The notes beneath the pieces are model-generated. The model did no database searches and was not told the origin of the DNA. It saw only the letters and a list, made by a program, of their open reading frames with translations. From Vibrio europaeus (lineage in GTDB: Bacteria; Pseudomonadota; Gammaproteobacteria; Enterobacterales; Vibrionaceae): DNA of 64,000 bases. Both the position numbers and the translations under genes were made by a program. The stretch's first letter is position 1; each line of letters opens with the position of its first letter. Below, piece after piece: positions 1 through 9,383 of the stretch. The stretch covers positions 806,001-870,000 of the forward strand of contig NZ_LUAX01000001.1 in the NCBI RefSeq assembly GCF_001695575.1, read 5' to 3'.

Positions 1-1
1 A

Positions 2-463
2 ATGGATAAGCTAGAAAGGAAGATTCCTCCTGTTGCTCTCTTTTTGTTGTTCTTTGTGGTGATTAATCATATCAGCCATGAATTTCTTACTTTTAAAATC
101 GGCTTGCCCCTTAACTCCATCATTTTTGGGCTGTGCTTTTTAGCTGCAGGTATCGCGGGTTTAGGTGGAGTGTATGAGTTTAAGCGTGCAAAAACGACGG
201 TCAATCCAATCAAAGTCGAAAACGCTTCATCAGTTGTCGACTCAGGAATATTTGGTTACAGTCGCAACCCAATGTATCTAGGCTTGTTTCTGCTGTTATT
301 TGGCTTCGCCTATTGGCAGCAAAACCTACTCGCGATTTTGTTTAGCTTTGGCTTTGTCTGGTATATGAATCGCTTTCAAATTCAACCCGAAGAACGCGCT
401 TTAGAGTCTCTGTTTGGCGCAGAATATTTAGACTACAAACAGCGAGTTAGGCGTTGGATATAG
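2..463 (+). CDS. Isoprenylcysteine carboxyl methyltransferase (ICMT)/phospholipid methyltransferase-family membrane protein
   Basis: A 153-residue integral membrane protein with about four hydrophobic segments (roughly residues 10-30, 38-58, 90-120). The signature of the family is the C-terminal half: G-Y-S-R-N-P-M-Y near residues 84-91, then the R-F-Q-I-Q-P-E-E-R segment and a final E-Y-L-D-Y-K motif, which bind S-adenosylmethionine in ICMT/PEMT-like enzymes. The real substrate of the short bacterial members is generally unknown. The ATG is the second base of the window, so an upstream start cannot be excluded, but the length is normal for the family. Family assignment is firm, function is not. 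Confidence 0.8.
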   Translation: MDKLERKIPPVALFLLFFVVINHISHEFLTFKIGLPLNSIIFGLCFLAAGIAGLGGVYEFKRAKTTVNPIKVENASSVVDSGIFGYSRNPMYLGLFLLLFGFAYWQQNLLAILFSFGFVWYMNRFQIQPEERALESLFGAEYLDYKQRVRRWI

Positions 464-612
464 AATTCTCATCAGTTTCGATGTCTCGAAATTGAGCAAA
501 AGCTCAGGAAAAGTGATCTGCTTTATAAAACTATTTGTTATTAGTGTAGTGACATATTTATTTTGTGTATATTCCCATTCGATTAAAAATAACTATTAGG
601 AATGTATTTAAT

Positions 613-2214
613 ATGTCACGTTGGTCTATTCCGTTGGCACTAAGTTGTTCTGGCTTAATAACGGCTTCCGCTTTAGCAACAGAAATCACCCCTTATATCA
701 TTAATGGCACCAATGCGAATCAATCCGATTGGCCGTATATCACAGCTTTAGTGAAGAAAAATCAGAACGCTTACGATGGTCAGTTTTGTGGTGCGAGTTT
801 TATCGGACAACGTTATATTTTGACGGCTGCGCATTGTGTAGAAGATTTTAAACCGGATGAAATTGATGCTGTTGTTGGAATAAATAACTTAAACAACGCT
901 TCTTTCGAAGGGGCTAGGATCGCGGTTAATAAAATTTATACCTATGACTACTACGTGGCTTCTAGCAATTTTGGAGATGTTGCGGTTTTAGAGTTGGCGA
1001 GAGATATAACAAGTAATGAAGCTACTGCTGTTGTGTTGGCAGACGCGAATACTAGGAACAACACATCTGATGGAACTATGCTGTCAGTTGCTGGTTGGGG
1101 GACAACTACTCCAGAGCTTGGAAATGCAACTAATCCTGTCCAACTGAAACAACTGGATGTGCCTCTGGTCAATCAAAGTACTTGCAGTAGCGTATATCGT
1201 GACGTAACAGCAAATACAACTAGTACTAACTTTTGCGCAGGCACGTCGAACGAAGGCTTTGACTCATGCCGGGGGGATAGCGGCGGTCCAATTGTGGTGA
1301 AGAGCAGTGGTAGACAGCTCGGTATTGTAAGCTTTGGAGACGAACATTGTGGGAAGCAAGGTACTTATGGTGTATACGCAAACGTTAGTCATTACTCTGA
1401 TTGGATTAAGAAACACTCTACAGGGGTGAGCTATGACTCAAAAGTATTTGAAGGGTATGCAACTGTGGGAAGCAACTTCAGGCATACGTTTCTTTATAAA
1501 AATTACTCTGAGAATACAGTAACTTTCACTTCTTTAGGAGCTCCTGCAAGCACAGCAATATACTCTAATACTTGTAATGGTCTTATCGGCCCAGGACAAG
1601 GGTGTGAAGTCAGTGTTGATTTTAATGTTCACTCATATGGTGCCCATTCACTACATCACTCTTTACAGTATGTTGTGAATGGCGTGACAGATCGTGTCGT
1701 TTCAGAGGTGTTAGTTGAAGGGGCAAATGTTGCTGATACTGGATTGGCAAGTACGCTGTCCATCCCGTCGGCGTCGGTATATAGTAATGGTAACCCTTGG
1801 CAGGTACATTCAGGCAATATGTTACGGTCTGCTCCTATATCAAATGGAGATAAATCAACATTGATGTTCGATGGTATTGCTGCTGGTACTTATGAATTTG
1901 ATGTCCGTTTGTCTGCACATTCTTCGGACAAACTGTATTTATATGTAAATGGTGAGTCCAAAGGTGGTGTTACGGGAGAAAGAAGCTTCACTCATAAATT
2001 TACTTTGCCCAAATCTTCAAATCGTATTAAGTTTGAGTATGTCAAAGATGGAGCGTTAGATGCTGGTGAAGATGCAGTGTACATCTCAAACTTCAGAAAA
2101 GCATCAACAACCACCTCAACAACGCCAGCCACTAGCTCAGGAGGCGGAGGTGGCGGTAGCCTTGGCTTGTTGAGCATCGGTTTACTCGCTTTAGTCGCTC
2201 GTCGGAGAAAGTAA
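613..2214 (+). CDS. Secreted trypsin-like serine protease with GlyGly-CTERM sorting tail
   Basis: S1-family protease. Counting from the ATG at 613 the catalytic triad is H74 (in L-T-A-A-H-C), D122 and S223 (in G-D-S-G-G-P); D217 lies six residues before the serine, as in trypsin, so cleavage after Lys/Arg is expected. A signal peptide covers about residues 1-23 and the mature enzyme would start near I-I-N-G. Residues 260-500 form a C-terminal beta-rich extension of unknown role. The last 25 residues are a poly-Gly stretch, a hydrophobic helix and A-R-R-R-K, the GlyGly-CTERM signal processed by rhombosortase on type II secretion substrates in Vibrio (compare VesA/B/C). An in-frame earlier start at 565 is TTG and would spoil the signal peptide. 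Confidence 0.9.
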   Translation: MSRWSIPLALSCSGLITASALATEITPYIINGTNANQSDWPYITALVKKNQNAYDGQFCGASFIGQRYILTAAHCVEDFKPDEIDAVVGINNLNNASFEGARIAVNKIYTYDYYVASSNFGDVAVLELARDITSNEATAVVLADANTRNNTSDGTMLSVAGWGTTTPELGNATNPVQLKQLDVPLVNQSTCSSVYRDVTANTTSTNFCAGTSNEGFDSCRGDSGGPIVVKSSGRQLGIVSFGDEHCGKQGTYGVYANVSHYSDWIKKHSTGVSYDSKVFEGYATVGSNFRHTFLYKNYSENTVTFTSLGAPASTAIYSNTCNGLIGPGQGCEVSVDFNVHSYGAHSLHHSLQYVVNGVTDRVVSEVLVEGANVADTGLASTLSIPSASVYSNGNPWQVHSGNMLRSAPISNGDKSTLMFDGIAAGTYEFDVRLSAHSSDKLYLYVNGESKGGVTGERSFTHKFTLPKSSNRIKFEYVKDGALDAGEDAVYISNFRKASTTTSTTPATSSGGGGGGSLGLLSIGLLALVARRRK

Positions 2215-2253
2215 TTCACAGCGCTACCCAATGAGTAGGGATCAGTCTGCTGA

Positions 2254-2283
2254 CAAAGGTCTAGCTATAAGGTTGGACCTTTG
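2254..2283. repeat. Inverted repeat next to the transposase remnant
   Basis: CAAAGGTC (2254-2261) and GACCTTTG (2276-2283) form a perfect 8-bp inverted repeat separated by 14 bases. No T-run follows, so it is a poor terminator for the protease gene; it may be leftover end sequence of the element represented by the fragment at 2317-2391. Confidence 0.4.
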
Positions 2284-2316
2284 ACCTATTATGGCTATTG
2301 AAATGCGGATATCCCA

Positions 2317-2391
2317 ATGCAAGAACCTTCCCCTCAACAATATGATCTTGAAATGGTCACTATGGAACAACTTATTCCTCTTTCGTTGTAA
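2317..2391 (+). pseudogene. Remnant of an IS1182/IS5-type transposase N-terminus
   Basis: A 24-codon reading frame that starts with ATG and stops at TAA. Its second half (Y-D-L-E-M-V-T-M-E-Q-L-I-P) closely resembles the start of IS1182-family DDE transposases, which read like E-M-V-T-hydrophobic-x-x-L-V-P followed by D-H-L-x-R-K-I-D. Here the match stops after the proline and no DDE domain follows, so it is a decayed end fragment. The family link is from memory of the conserved N-terminus. Confidence 0.5.
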
Positions 2392-2487
2392 TGACAGGGG
2401 GGACCATGCATTTTTGTGAACGTTTGGTTTTTCTTAATTAGATAAGCATGCTACGCCCTTAGTTGGGGCGTAGGATGTGATATCAAA

Positions 2488-2520
2488 CAGCATAAATTAT
2501 CTGAGCACCTATTTATGCTG
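2488..2520 (-). terminator. Probable terminator of the hut operon
   Basis: CAGCATAAAT (2488-2497) and ATTTATGCTG (2511-2520) form a perfect 10-bp stem starting 20 bp after the hutU stop codon. On the minus strand it is followed by TTTGAT, a short T-tract. Confidence 0.6.
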
Positions 2521-2539
2521 TCTGTTATTAGTTTTAAGG

Positions 2540-4555
2540 TTATACAGCTAAGTCATCAATAATTTGATCGTCAACTAAATTAGCGAGGGTTACTTTTAGC
2601 TTAGGTGTTCTTTCCATTTCTCGCTTAATGGCAAAGTTGGCCTCTTCATTGCGAGCCCAACTACGTCTAGCGATGCCGTTGTTAACATCAAATAGAAGCA
2701 TGGATTGAAGTTTGCGCTCCGCATCACTGCTGCCATCAAGCAGCATACCAAAGCCGCCGTTGGTGACTTCACCCCAACCGACACCACCACCGTTATGGAT
2801 AGAAACCCAAGTGGCACCACGGAAGCTATCGCCAATCACATTGTGAATAGCCATGTCTGCAGTAAAGCGACTACCGTCATAGATATTTGATGTCTCTCTA
2901 AATGGAGAGTCTGTACCACTGACATCATGGTGATCTCGTCCTAGGACTATAGGGCCAATTTCGCCACGATTAATGGCATCATTAAACGCTTTAGCGATTT
3001 CCATTCTACCTTGAGCATCGGCATACAGGATCCTTGCTTGTGACCCTACGACTAATTTGTTGGCTTTAGCGTCATTGATCCAAGTAATGTTGTCCTGCAT
3101 CTGTTGCTGGATCTCAGCAGGAGAGCTTTGCATAATATCACTTAAAACTTGTGCCGCTATTTCATCTGTTCGGTCGAGATCTTCCGGTTTACCGGAAGTA
3201 CAAACCCAACGGAATGGACCAAAGCCATAGTCAAAGCACATTGGCCCCAAAATATCCTGCACGTAAGAAGGGTACTTAAAATCAATACCATTTGCTGCCA
3301 TAACGTCAGCGCCTGCACGAGAGGCTTCTAATAAGAAGGCATTACCATAGTCAAAGAAGTAAGTTCCCTTCTCAGTATGCTTGTTGACGGCAGAGCCATG
3401 GCGTCTTAATGTCGCTTGCACTTTTTCTTTAAATACGTCCGGCTCTTCTCTAATCAAACGATTAGATTCTTCGTAGCTGATATCAACAGGATAGTAGCCA
3501 CCAGACCAAGGGTTATGCAGTGACGTTTGGTCTGAGCCTAAGTGAATAAAGATCTCTTCTTCTAGGAACGATTCCCACACTTCAACCACATTACCGATAT
3601 AAGCAATAGAGACGACCTCTTGGTTGGCCTGTGCTACTTTGACGCGCTCAATCAGCTCAGGCATATTATCGATGAGTTCATCAACCCAGCCTTGTTGATG
3701 GCGCTTAGTCGCAGCATTAGGGTTAACCTCGGCACAAATGGTAATACAATTAGCAATGTTACCTGCTTTGGGTTGTGCTCCACTCATGCCACCTAAACCA
3801 GCGGTAAGGAATATTTTGCCTTTCGCTTGTTCGCCTGCTTTTAACACCTTACGGAAAGCGTTCATAACGGTAATCGTTGTGCCATGAACAATTCCCTGAG
3901 GGCCAATATACATAAATGAACCAGCTGTCATTTGACCATATTGAGTCACGCCCAGCGCATTAAATTTTTCCCAATCGTCCGGCTTAGAATAATTCGGGAT
4001 CATCATACCGTTGGTGACGACAACACGAGGGGCCTCTGACGAAGAAGGGAATAACCCCATTGGATGGCCTGAGTACAGGTGCAAGGTTTGATCGCTCTCC
4101 ATCTCACTGAGGTATTTCATTGCTAACAGGTATTGCGCCCAGTTTTGAAAAACAGCCCCATTGCCACCATAAGTGATAAGCTCTTCGGGGTGTTGGGCAA
4201 CTGCTGGATCAAGGTTGTTGTCGATCATCAACATAATGGCGGCAGCTTGCTGGCATTTTGCTGGATAGTCGCTTATTGCTCGCGCTTTCATTAAGTAATT
4301 CGGCTTAAAGCGATACATATAAATGCGGCCAAAGGCATTTAACTCCTGCGCAAACTCATGCGCAAGCTCTTGATGCCATGCCTTGGGAAAGTATCTAAGG
4401 GCATTGCGAATGGCGAGTTGTTTCTCTTCTGTGCTGAGAATATCTTTACGCTTGGGCGCACGGTTAACATTCACCGGATAAGGTTTTGCCGGTGGCAGCT
4501 GCTCAGGGATCCCCTGTTTAATTTGTTCTTGAAAGCTAAGTTCACAAGTCATCAT
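2540..4555 (-). CDS. hutU: Urocanate hydratase (urocanase), long form
   Basis: Second step of histidine breakdown: urocanate plus water to imidazolonepropionate, cytoplasmic, NAD+ as electrophile. Recognised by G-L-G-G-M-S-G-A-Q (253-261, NAD site), the S-D-Q-T-S-L-H-N-P stretch (341-349), F-G-P-F-R-W-V-C-T-S-G (445-455, catalytic-region Cys452) and H-H-D-V-S-G-T-D-S-P-F-R-E-T-S near 545-560. At 671 residues it is about 110 longer than the 555-565 residue urocanase usual in Vibrio and Pseudomonas, and its N-terminus (S-x-x-E-K-Q-L-A-x-R-N-A-L-R-Y-F-P) and C-terminus resemble the long animal/Bacteroidetes-type enzyme. It lies 11 bp after hutH and is surely co-transcribed. The second Met could be the start; this changes one residue. 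Confidence 0.95.
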   Translation of the reverse strand: MMTCELSFQEQIKQGIPEQLPPAKPYPVNVNRAPKRKDILSTEEKQLAIRNALRYFPKAWHQELAHEFAQELNAFGRIYMYRFKPNYLMKARAISDYPAKCQQAAAIMLMIDNNLDPAVAQHPEELITYGGNGAVFQNWAQYLLAMKYLSEMESDQTLHLYSGHPMGLFPSSSEAPRVVVTNGMMIPNYSKPDDWEKFNALGVTQYGQMTAGSFMYIGPQGIVHGTTITVMNAFRKVLKAGEQAKGKIFLTAGLGGMSGAQPKAGNIANCITICAEVNPNAATKRHQQGWVDELIDNMPELIERVKVAQANQEVVSIAYIGNVVEVWESFLEEEIFIHLGSDQTSLHNPWSGGYYPVDISYEESNRLIREEPDVFKEKVQATLRRHGSAVNKHTEKGTYFFDYGNAFLLEASRAGADVMAANGIDFKYPSYVQDILGPMCFDYGFGPFRWVCTSGKPEDLDRTDEIAAQVLSDIMQSSPAEIQQQMQDNITWINDAKANKLVVGSQARILYADAQGRMEIAKAFNDAINRGEIGPIVLGRDHHDVSGTDSPFRETSNIYDGSRFTADMAIHNVIGDSFRGATWVSIHNGGGVGWGEVTNGGFGMLLDGSSDAERKLQSMLLFDVNNGIARRSWARNEEANFAIKREMERTPKLKVTLANLVDDQIIDDLAV

Positions 4556-4566
4556 TTACTCCAAAA

Positions 4567-6069
4567 TTAAGCGTCAAAACTCACAGTGAAAGCTTGGGAT
4601 TTCACTAACTCCACCATCGCGTCAATATCTGGCTTCAATAGCCTATCTTCTTCGAGCTTAGCGACTTTAGTGCGGATCAATTCGAAGTTTTTCTCAATAA
4701 GATCAGAGCAAAGATTAGGTCTTCTGAATTCCAGTGCTTGAGCGGCATACATGAGCTCAATGGCAAGAATCTTATCCAAGTTGCCTAAGATTTGATTGAG
4801 TTTTCTACCTGAAATACTGCCCATCGAGACATGGTCTTCTTGGCCCATTGAGGTAGGTACGCTATCAGCCGATGGAGGGAAACAGAGTGATTTATTTTCT
4901 GTTACTAGCGCTGCTGTTGCATACTGAGGGATCATCATGCCTGAATTAAGACCACCTGCTACAGTCAATAGACGCGGTAAACCATGAAGCCCTTCTAATA
5001 AAAGATAACAACGACGATCAGCAATATTGCCAAGTTCTGCAGCCGCAATCGCCGCATAATCGAGAACCATAGCTAATGGCTGTCCATGGAAGCTGCCACC
5101 AGAAATAGCTTCTTCGCTGCTGATGACGATCGGATTGTCGGTCACTGAGTTCATCTCGATTTCAACAAGTTCTTCTAAGTGATAGTAGGCATTACGAGAA
5201 GCGCCGTGAACTTGCGGAATACAACGCAGCGAATAAGGGTCTTGCACGCGACCACAGTTACCATGAGAGGCCATGTTTTGAGAATTTTTAAGCAGTCTTC
5301 TCATACGTGCAGCGACTTCTAAGTTGCCAACAAAAGCTCGCGTTTGGTGTAATTCGTCTCTGAACGGTGATTCACTACCTTGCATACCTTCAATACTCAT
5401 AGCGCCAGCGACGTCTGCAAGATCTAACAGGTAACGCATTTTTGTTAATGCAGTAATGGCATGGGATAGAATAAATTGAGTACCATTAATTAAGGCCAAA
5501 CCTTCTTTTGCATGCAGCTCCAATGGTTCTAACCCATTGGCCTCAAGTACAGCCTTGGCAGACCTTATCTGATCATCCTGCCAGAATTCACCTTCGCCTA
5601 TCAGTGGCAAAAAGAGGTGTGATAGAGGCGCTAAATCGCCAGATGCACCCACAGAGCCCTGCTCAGGGACCACCGGAATGAGGTCTAATTCGAGAAAAGT
5701 AAGCATGCGCTCTACCACTTCCAAGCGTATACCAGAGAAACCTTGGCTAAGGGCATGAACTTTGGTGATTAGCATTAACTTAGAAATTGCTTTTTCGATC
5801 GGATTGCCGACACCAACCGCATGGGTGATAAGCAGATTTTTTTGTAGTAAATGCGTTTCTTCTGGTGATATCTGCGTATCGCACAGCGGCCCAAAACCGG
5901 TGTTAATGCCATAAATTGCTTTATCAGAGTTGGCCATCTTATCTACGTTGGCACGGCTGACATTAATTTTTGTTAAGGCTTCAGGGCACAGTTTTGCTTT
6001 GATGTGTCCATTCGCGATGCCGTTTACAGTATCAAGATCTAAACGATCAACACCGTATCTAAACGTCAT
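4567..6069 (-). CDS. hutH: Histidine ammonia-lyase
   Basis: First step of histidine degradation, histidine to urocanate plus ammonia. The Ala-Ser-Gly triad that cyclises to the MIO prosthetic group is at 142-144 (G-S-V-G-A-S-G-D-L-A-P-L-S-H), Tyr53 sits in the expected Y-G-I-N-T-G-F-G motif, and Q-D-x-Y-S-L-R-C-x-P-Q near 286-296 is also conserved. The protein is 500 residues with an N-terminus (M-T-F-R-Y-G-V-D-x-L) that looks more like Bacteroidetes HutH than the typical gammaproteobacterial form. An 89-bp gap separates it from hutG, larger than the other joints in the operon, leaving room for an internal promoter or processing site, though none is obvious. Confidence 0.95.
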   Translation of the reverse strand: MTFRYGVDRLDLDTVNGIANGHIKAKLCPEALTKINVSRANVDKMANSDKAIYGINTGFGPLCDTQISPEETHLLQKNLLITHAVGVGNPIEKAISKLMLITKVHALSQGFSGIRLEVVERMLTFLELDLIPVVPEQGSVGASGDLAPLSHLFLPLIGEGEFWQDDQIRSAKAVLEANGLEPLELHAKEGLALINGTQFILSHAITALTKMRYLLDLADVAGAMSIEGMQGSESPFRDELHQTRAFVGNLEVAARMRRLLKNSQNMASHGNCGRVQDPYSLRCIPQVHGASRNAYYHLEELVEIEMNSVTDNPIVISSEEAISGGSFHGQPLAMVLDYAAIAAAELGNIADRRCYLLLEGLHGLPRLLTVAGGLNSGMMIPQYATAALVTENKSLCFPPSADSVPTSMGQEDHVSMGSISGRKLNQILGNLDKILAIELMYAAQALEFRRPNLCSDLIEKNFELIRTKVAKLEEDRLLKPDIDAMVELVKSQAFTVSFDA

Positions 6070-6158
6070 GGTAAGGCTCCTTGTGGTTCACGTTATCCAG
6101 ACAAACAAAGGGTTAGGGCGCTATCTTGCACCAATCATTGCCACTGAGTTCTGGGTAG

Positions 6159-7157
6159 TTATTTTTCGGAGAAAGCGTTCGCAATGTCCCAACAAAGACG
6201 TGCGGCTAACCGGGCGGTTTGGCTGTCTACGTCATAGGTCGGGTTGTACTCTGCGATATCTGCGATCACCAGTTTTTGTTTGTAATGTAAGATTCTGTCG
6301 ATGAAAGGAGCGAGTATATCTATGCTGACTCCTCTGGCTGCTGGCGCGCTAACGCCGGGAGCGGTTGCAGCTGGGAAAACATCTAAATCAATGGTGAGAT
6401 AGATGTAGTCGCAATTGTCGATAAAGTGCTGCAACTGAGTAAGGTGATAATTATGATTTAAGTGCGCGAGGTCTTTGTCTTCGATATACCAAACGCCAAG
6501 TTCGTCAGCGCGTTGGAACAAAGCCTCTGTATTGCTTGCTCGGCTGACACCTAGGCACGCGTAATGGAATGGCCACTCTTTTTTGGCGCAATAGTGCTGA
6601 ATCTGATTAAACGGTGTACCCGAGCTGGGTTTAATTTCCGTCTGCTCACTTTCAAACGCTCTCAAGTCGAAATGAGCGTCAAAGTTAATGATGCCAATCT
6701 TTGGTGGCTTCGCGGGATTGAGATATTCAAAATATTGCGCTAAGCCCTGAAATGATGCCCATGCAACTTCATGACCTCCACCTAAGGTGATAACCGGTGT
6801 GGATTTAAGTGCTGTCGCAATCACATTGGCACAGTGAGATTGGCTTTGTTCTAATTGGTCGTCATCGCAGACAACGTTGCCCAGATCAATCAATGCGCTT
6901 TCTCTATGCCAAGCCATGTTTGCCAGTGCGCGACGAATCAAATCTGGCGCTCTTTTCGCACCGATGCGTCCCTTGTTGCGAGCAACCCCCGCATCACTGC
7001 AGAAACCAAGTAAGGTAACGGCATTTCTATAGGGCTGAAGCTCATCGACTTGAATCTGTTTGACGACATGATGGACACGTTTTCCTAACGCTCCATCTTC
7101 TGCATCGTGACGACCTTGCCAATGAAATTCTTGGTTGGTGGTTAATTGATTAGACAT
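6159..7157 (-). CDS. hutG: Formimidoylglutamase
   Basis: Last step of the direct hut route, formimidoylglutamate to glutamate and formamide. It belongs to the arginase/ureohydrolase family; the manganese-binding motifs are visible: G-G-G-H-E (around 131-135), D-A-H-F-D (around 161-165) and D-L-D-V-F (around 256-260). The ATG at 7157 gives 332 residues, the normal length; an upstream in-frame extension to 7202 would run deep into hutI. The chosen start overlaps the hutI stop by 8 bases, indicating translational coupling. Confidence 0.93.
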   Translation of the reverse strand: MSNQLTTNQEFHWQGRHDAEDGALGKRVHHVVKQIQVDELQPYRNAVTLLGFCSDAGVARNKGRIGAKRAPDLIRRALANMAWHRESALIDLGNVVCDDDQLEQSQSHCANVIATALKSTPVITLGGGHEVAWASFQGLAQYFEYLNPAKPPKIGIINFDAHFDLRAFESEQTEIKPSSGTPFNQIQHYCAKKEWPFHYACLGVSRASNTEALFQRADELGVWYIEDKDLAHLNHNYHLTQLQHFIDNCDYIYLTIDLDVFPAATAPGVSAPAARGVSIDILAPFIDRILHYKQKLVIADIAEYNPTYDVDSQTARLAARLCWDIANAFSEK

Positions 7158-8376
7158 GATCGAGCTCTCCAGCGACAAGGCGAGCCGATAATCTAGGCGC
7201 ACCTTGGAAATAGCTAAACTCGGCAGGGTGAGTCAGATCCCAGATTGCGAGATCAGCATCAAACCCTTGCTTTATCTGACCTCTGCTCTCACCATGACCG
7301 ATGGCTTGAGCTGCATGATTGGTTACGCCACGTAAGGTTTCTTCTGGTGTTAATCCAAATAACGTGCAACCCATATTCATCATCATAGTCAAGTCTGCAA
7401 ATGGTGATGTGCCAGGGTTCAAATCAGTAGCAATTGCCATTGGTATTTTGTGCTGACGTAGTAACTCGATGGGTGGTAACTGTGTCTCTCTTAGAAAGTA
7501 GAATGCACCGGGAAGCAGAGTGGCAACAGTGTTCGACTGAGCCAACGCTATAACGCCATTTTCATCCAAAAACTCAATGTGATCAGCGGATAAACCATCG
7601 TATTTTGCAGTCAACGCCGTGCCACCTAAATTAGACAGTTGCTCGGTGTGCCCTTTAATCGCAAGTCCGTTATCAATCGCAGCTTGATAAACTTTTTCAG
7701 TTTGAGCCAAATTGAAGCCAATGGACTCACAGAAAACATCCACACTTGTGGCGAGATTCTCTTGTGCGGCCGCAGGAATTATTTCTTGGCAGACCAGTTC
7801 AATGTAGTCGTCAGCGCGACCTGAATACTCAGGGGGAAGAGCGTGTGCAGCGAGTAACGTTGTAGAGACACGGATCTTTCTATGCGCTTCCAACGCCTTG
7901 GCTGCGCGAAGCATTTTTAGTTCGTCATTAAGGGTCAATCCATAACCAGATTTCACTTCGACCGAAGTGACACCTGATTGAATTAAACCGTCCAAACGCG
8001 GCAGTGCTAATTCGGTGAGTCGTTGTTCGCTTGCTTCACGAGTCGCGCGCACTGTAGAGAGGATGCCACCGCCTTGTTTTGCGATTTCTTGATAAGGTAT
8101 ACCTTGGAGGCGTTTTTCGAATTCGTCGGCGCGGCTGCCTGCGAAGATCAGGTGGGTATGACAATCAATGAAGCCTGGAGTGACGAGCTTACCTTTACAG
8201 TCATAACAATTAACGGAATTACCAACGTCACTGTCCAAGGTTTCCTGAGTAATCGACTGTATGCGTCCATCTTTGATATAGATATTGCAAAGTGGTGACA
8301 CTGAGTAGCCGTCGCTCCCTTCAGTCATTGAGACTATCTTTGCATTTACTAATATCAAGTCGGTTGTAAGGCTCAT
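7150..8376 (-). CDS. hutI: Imidazolonepropionase
   Basis: Third step, 4-imidazolone-5-propionate to N-formimidoyl-L-glutamate. Amidohydrolase-superfamily enzyme of 408 residues with the metal motif H-T-H-L-I-F following G-F-I-D-C (about 72-77), a second metal region K-G-H-T-E-Q-L-S near 243-250, and the catalytic [10 protein letters not shown] near 318. It is the first enzyme gene after the hutC gap and has a palindromic HutC-type operator 20 bp upstream of its ATG. Confidence 0.95.
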   Translation of the reverse strand: MSLTTDLILVNAKIVSMTEGSDGYSVSPLCNIYIKDGRIQSITQETLDSDVGNSVNCYDCKGKLVTPGFIDCHTHLIFAGSRADEFEKRLQGIPYQEIAKQGGGILSTVRATREASEQRLTELALPRLDGLIQSGVTSVEVKSGYGLTLNDELKMLRAAKALEAHRKIRVSTTLLAAHALPPEYSGRADDYIELVCQEIIPAAAQENLATSVDVFCESIGFNLAQTEKVYQAAIDNGLAIKGHTEQLSNLGGTALTAKYDGLSADHIEFLDENGVIALAQSNTVATLLPGAFYFLRETQLPPIELLRQHKIPMAIATDLNPGTSPFADLTMMMNMGCTLFGLTPEETLRGVTNHAAQAIGHGESRGQIKQGFDADLAIWDLTHPAEFSYFQGAPRLSARLVAGELDHV

Positions 8377-8396
8377 AATCTATACTCGGATTTAAA

Positions 8397-8406
8397 TGTA
8401 TATACA
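8397..8406 (-). promoter_or_regulatory. HutC-type operator in front of hutI
   Basis: TGTATATACA is a perfect 10-bp palindrome located 21-30 bp upstream of the hutI start and embedded in an AT-rich stretch. HutC of other bacteria binds TGTATATACA-like sequences, so urocanate-responsive repression of hutIGHU is expected. The site is seen; its use by this HutC is inferred. Confidence 0.7.
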
Positions 8407-8480
8407 AATATAGATTCAAGAATAGATTTTGATCAAGTCCAATGTTGCGAAAATGTGATCAGTAAAAAGTATGAAATGCT

Positions 8481-9194
8481 CTATCGGAGAAGAACCTTAG
8501 AGCTTAATTTGTATCTCGCCCCAGGATGATAGAGTAATGCAGTGCTAACAAGCTTATCTTCACTCCATGTACGTCGATTAAGCAGCAGACACGGTTCATT
8601 GACTCCTAGTCGAAGTGCAGAGCGCACGGACTCATCTGCGACAATGGCCTCGACGGTGTGTTCAATAGCACTTAACGGGCAGTTTTCAGAAAGATACTGG
8701 TTGGGTGTGATTTGTGAAAAATCCTGTTGCAGGTAGTTAGGAGCGTAGCTTGCATTCACCCAACGAATCTCTAGTTGAATAGGGGATTTGTCTTCAAAGT
8801 GAATGATTTCACTATAGAAAACTGAACTTCCCAACATGACGCCTAGCTTCATCGCGACATTGTCATCAGCAGATAGGGCGATTTGCTTGATAACCCTACT
8901 GCTGTAGGACTTACCTCGCTGTTCAACTTCTTTAGCGATATTACGGATATCAAGGAGAGGGGATTCTGCCTTATCATCAGGTGCGCAAACAAAGGTGCCT
9001 AAACGTGGTCGCCTCACCAACCTTCCTTCAGAAACCAAATCTCGAATCGCTTTGTTTACAGTCATCCTACTCACGTTAAACTGCTTGGTCAGTTCAAGTT
9101 CTGTGGTAATTCGATGACCGACAGGCCAAAAACCCTGCTCGATCTGTTCAGTGATGTAAGTTTTGATTTGTAAGTAAAGAGGCGAATTGCTCAT
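8481..9194 (-). CDS. hutC: Histidine utilization repressor, GntR family
   Basis: A 237-residue cytoplasmic repressor: an N-terminal GntR winged helix (about 1-75, with S-R-M-T-V-N-K-A-I-R-D-L as recognition helix) and a UTRA ligand domain (about 90-235) that senses urocanate in this subfamily. It precedes hutI by 104 bp and reads in the same direction. ATG at 9194 fits the domain start. HutC-like half sites lie directly upstream, suggesting autoregulation. Confidence 0.92.
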   Translation of the reverse strand: MSNSPLYLQIKTYITEQIEQGFWPVGHRITTELELTKQFNVSRMTVNKAIRDLVSEGRLVRRPRLGTFVCAPDDKAESPLLDIRNIAKEVEQRGKSYSSRVIKQIALSADDNVAMKLGVMLGSSVFYSEIIHFEDKSPIQLEIRWVNASYAPNYLQQDFSQITPNQYLSENCPLSAIEHTVEAIVADESVRSALRLGVNEPCLLLNRRTWSEDKLVSTALLYHPGARYKLSSKVLLR

Positions 9195-9213
9195 AATGTT
9201 CTAACTTCTTATT

Positions 9214-9236
9214 TGACTATACAAATGGTTATACAT
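9214..9236 (-). promoter_or_regulatory. HutC-like half sites upstream of hutC
   Basis: TGACTATACA (9214-9223) and GGTTATACAT (9227-9236) are two imperfect copies of the TGTATATACA motif seen in front of hutI. They lie 20-42 bp upstream of the hutC ATG, where a repressor would block its own promoter. Confidence 0.5.
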
Positions 9237-9383
9237 TTAGTGGGTAAATGCAAGGCTAGAGGCAGTATGTAACCCTAATTTGGCGAGGTTCGCACGTTTT
9301 TAACCAGATTTCTCTACAAATGACTTGCTAAATAGAGTGTAACAAGCAAAATCATGTATGCAACGGAATCATAAGGATAAAAT

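Larger units (their letters stand above)
2215..2539. other. Non-coding stretch between protease and hutU with mobile-element debris and hairpins
   Basis: This 325-bp gap contains, in order: an 8-bp perfect inverted repeat (2254-2283), a 24-codon transposase remnant (2317-2391), a GC-rich hairpin with 8-bp arms (2451-2473) with no T-tract on either side, and the hut-operon terminator hairpin (2488-2520). No other gene is seen. Confidence 0.6.

Noticed and set aside
6127..6143. Second sigma-54 promoter before hutH
   Set aside because: The minus strand has TGGCA and GGTGCA words, but GG and GC are not 10 bp apart.
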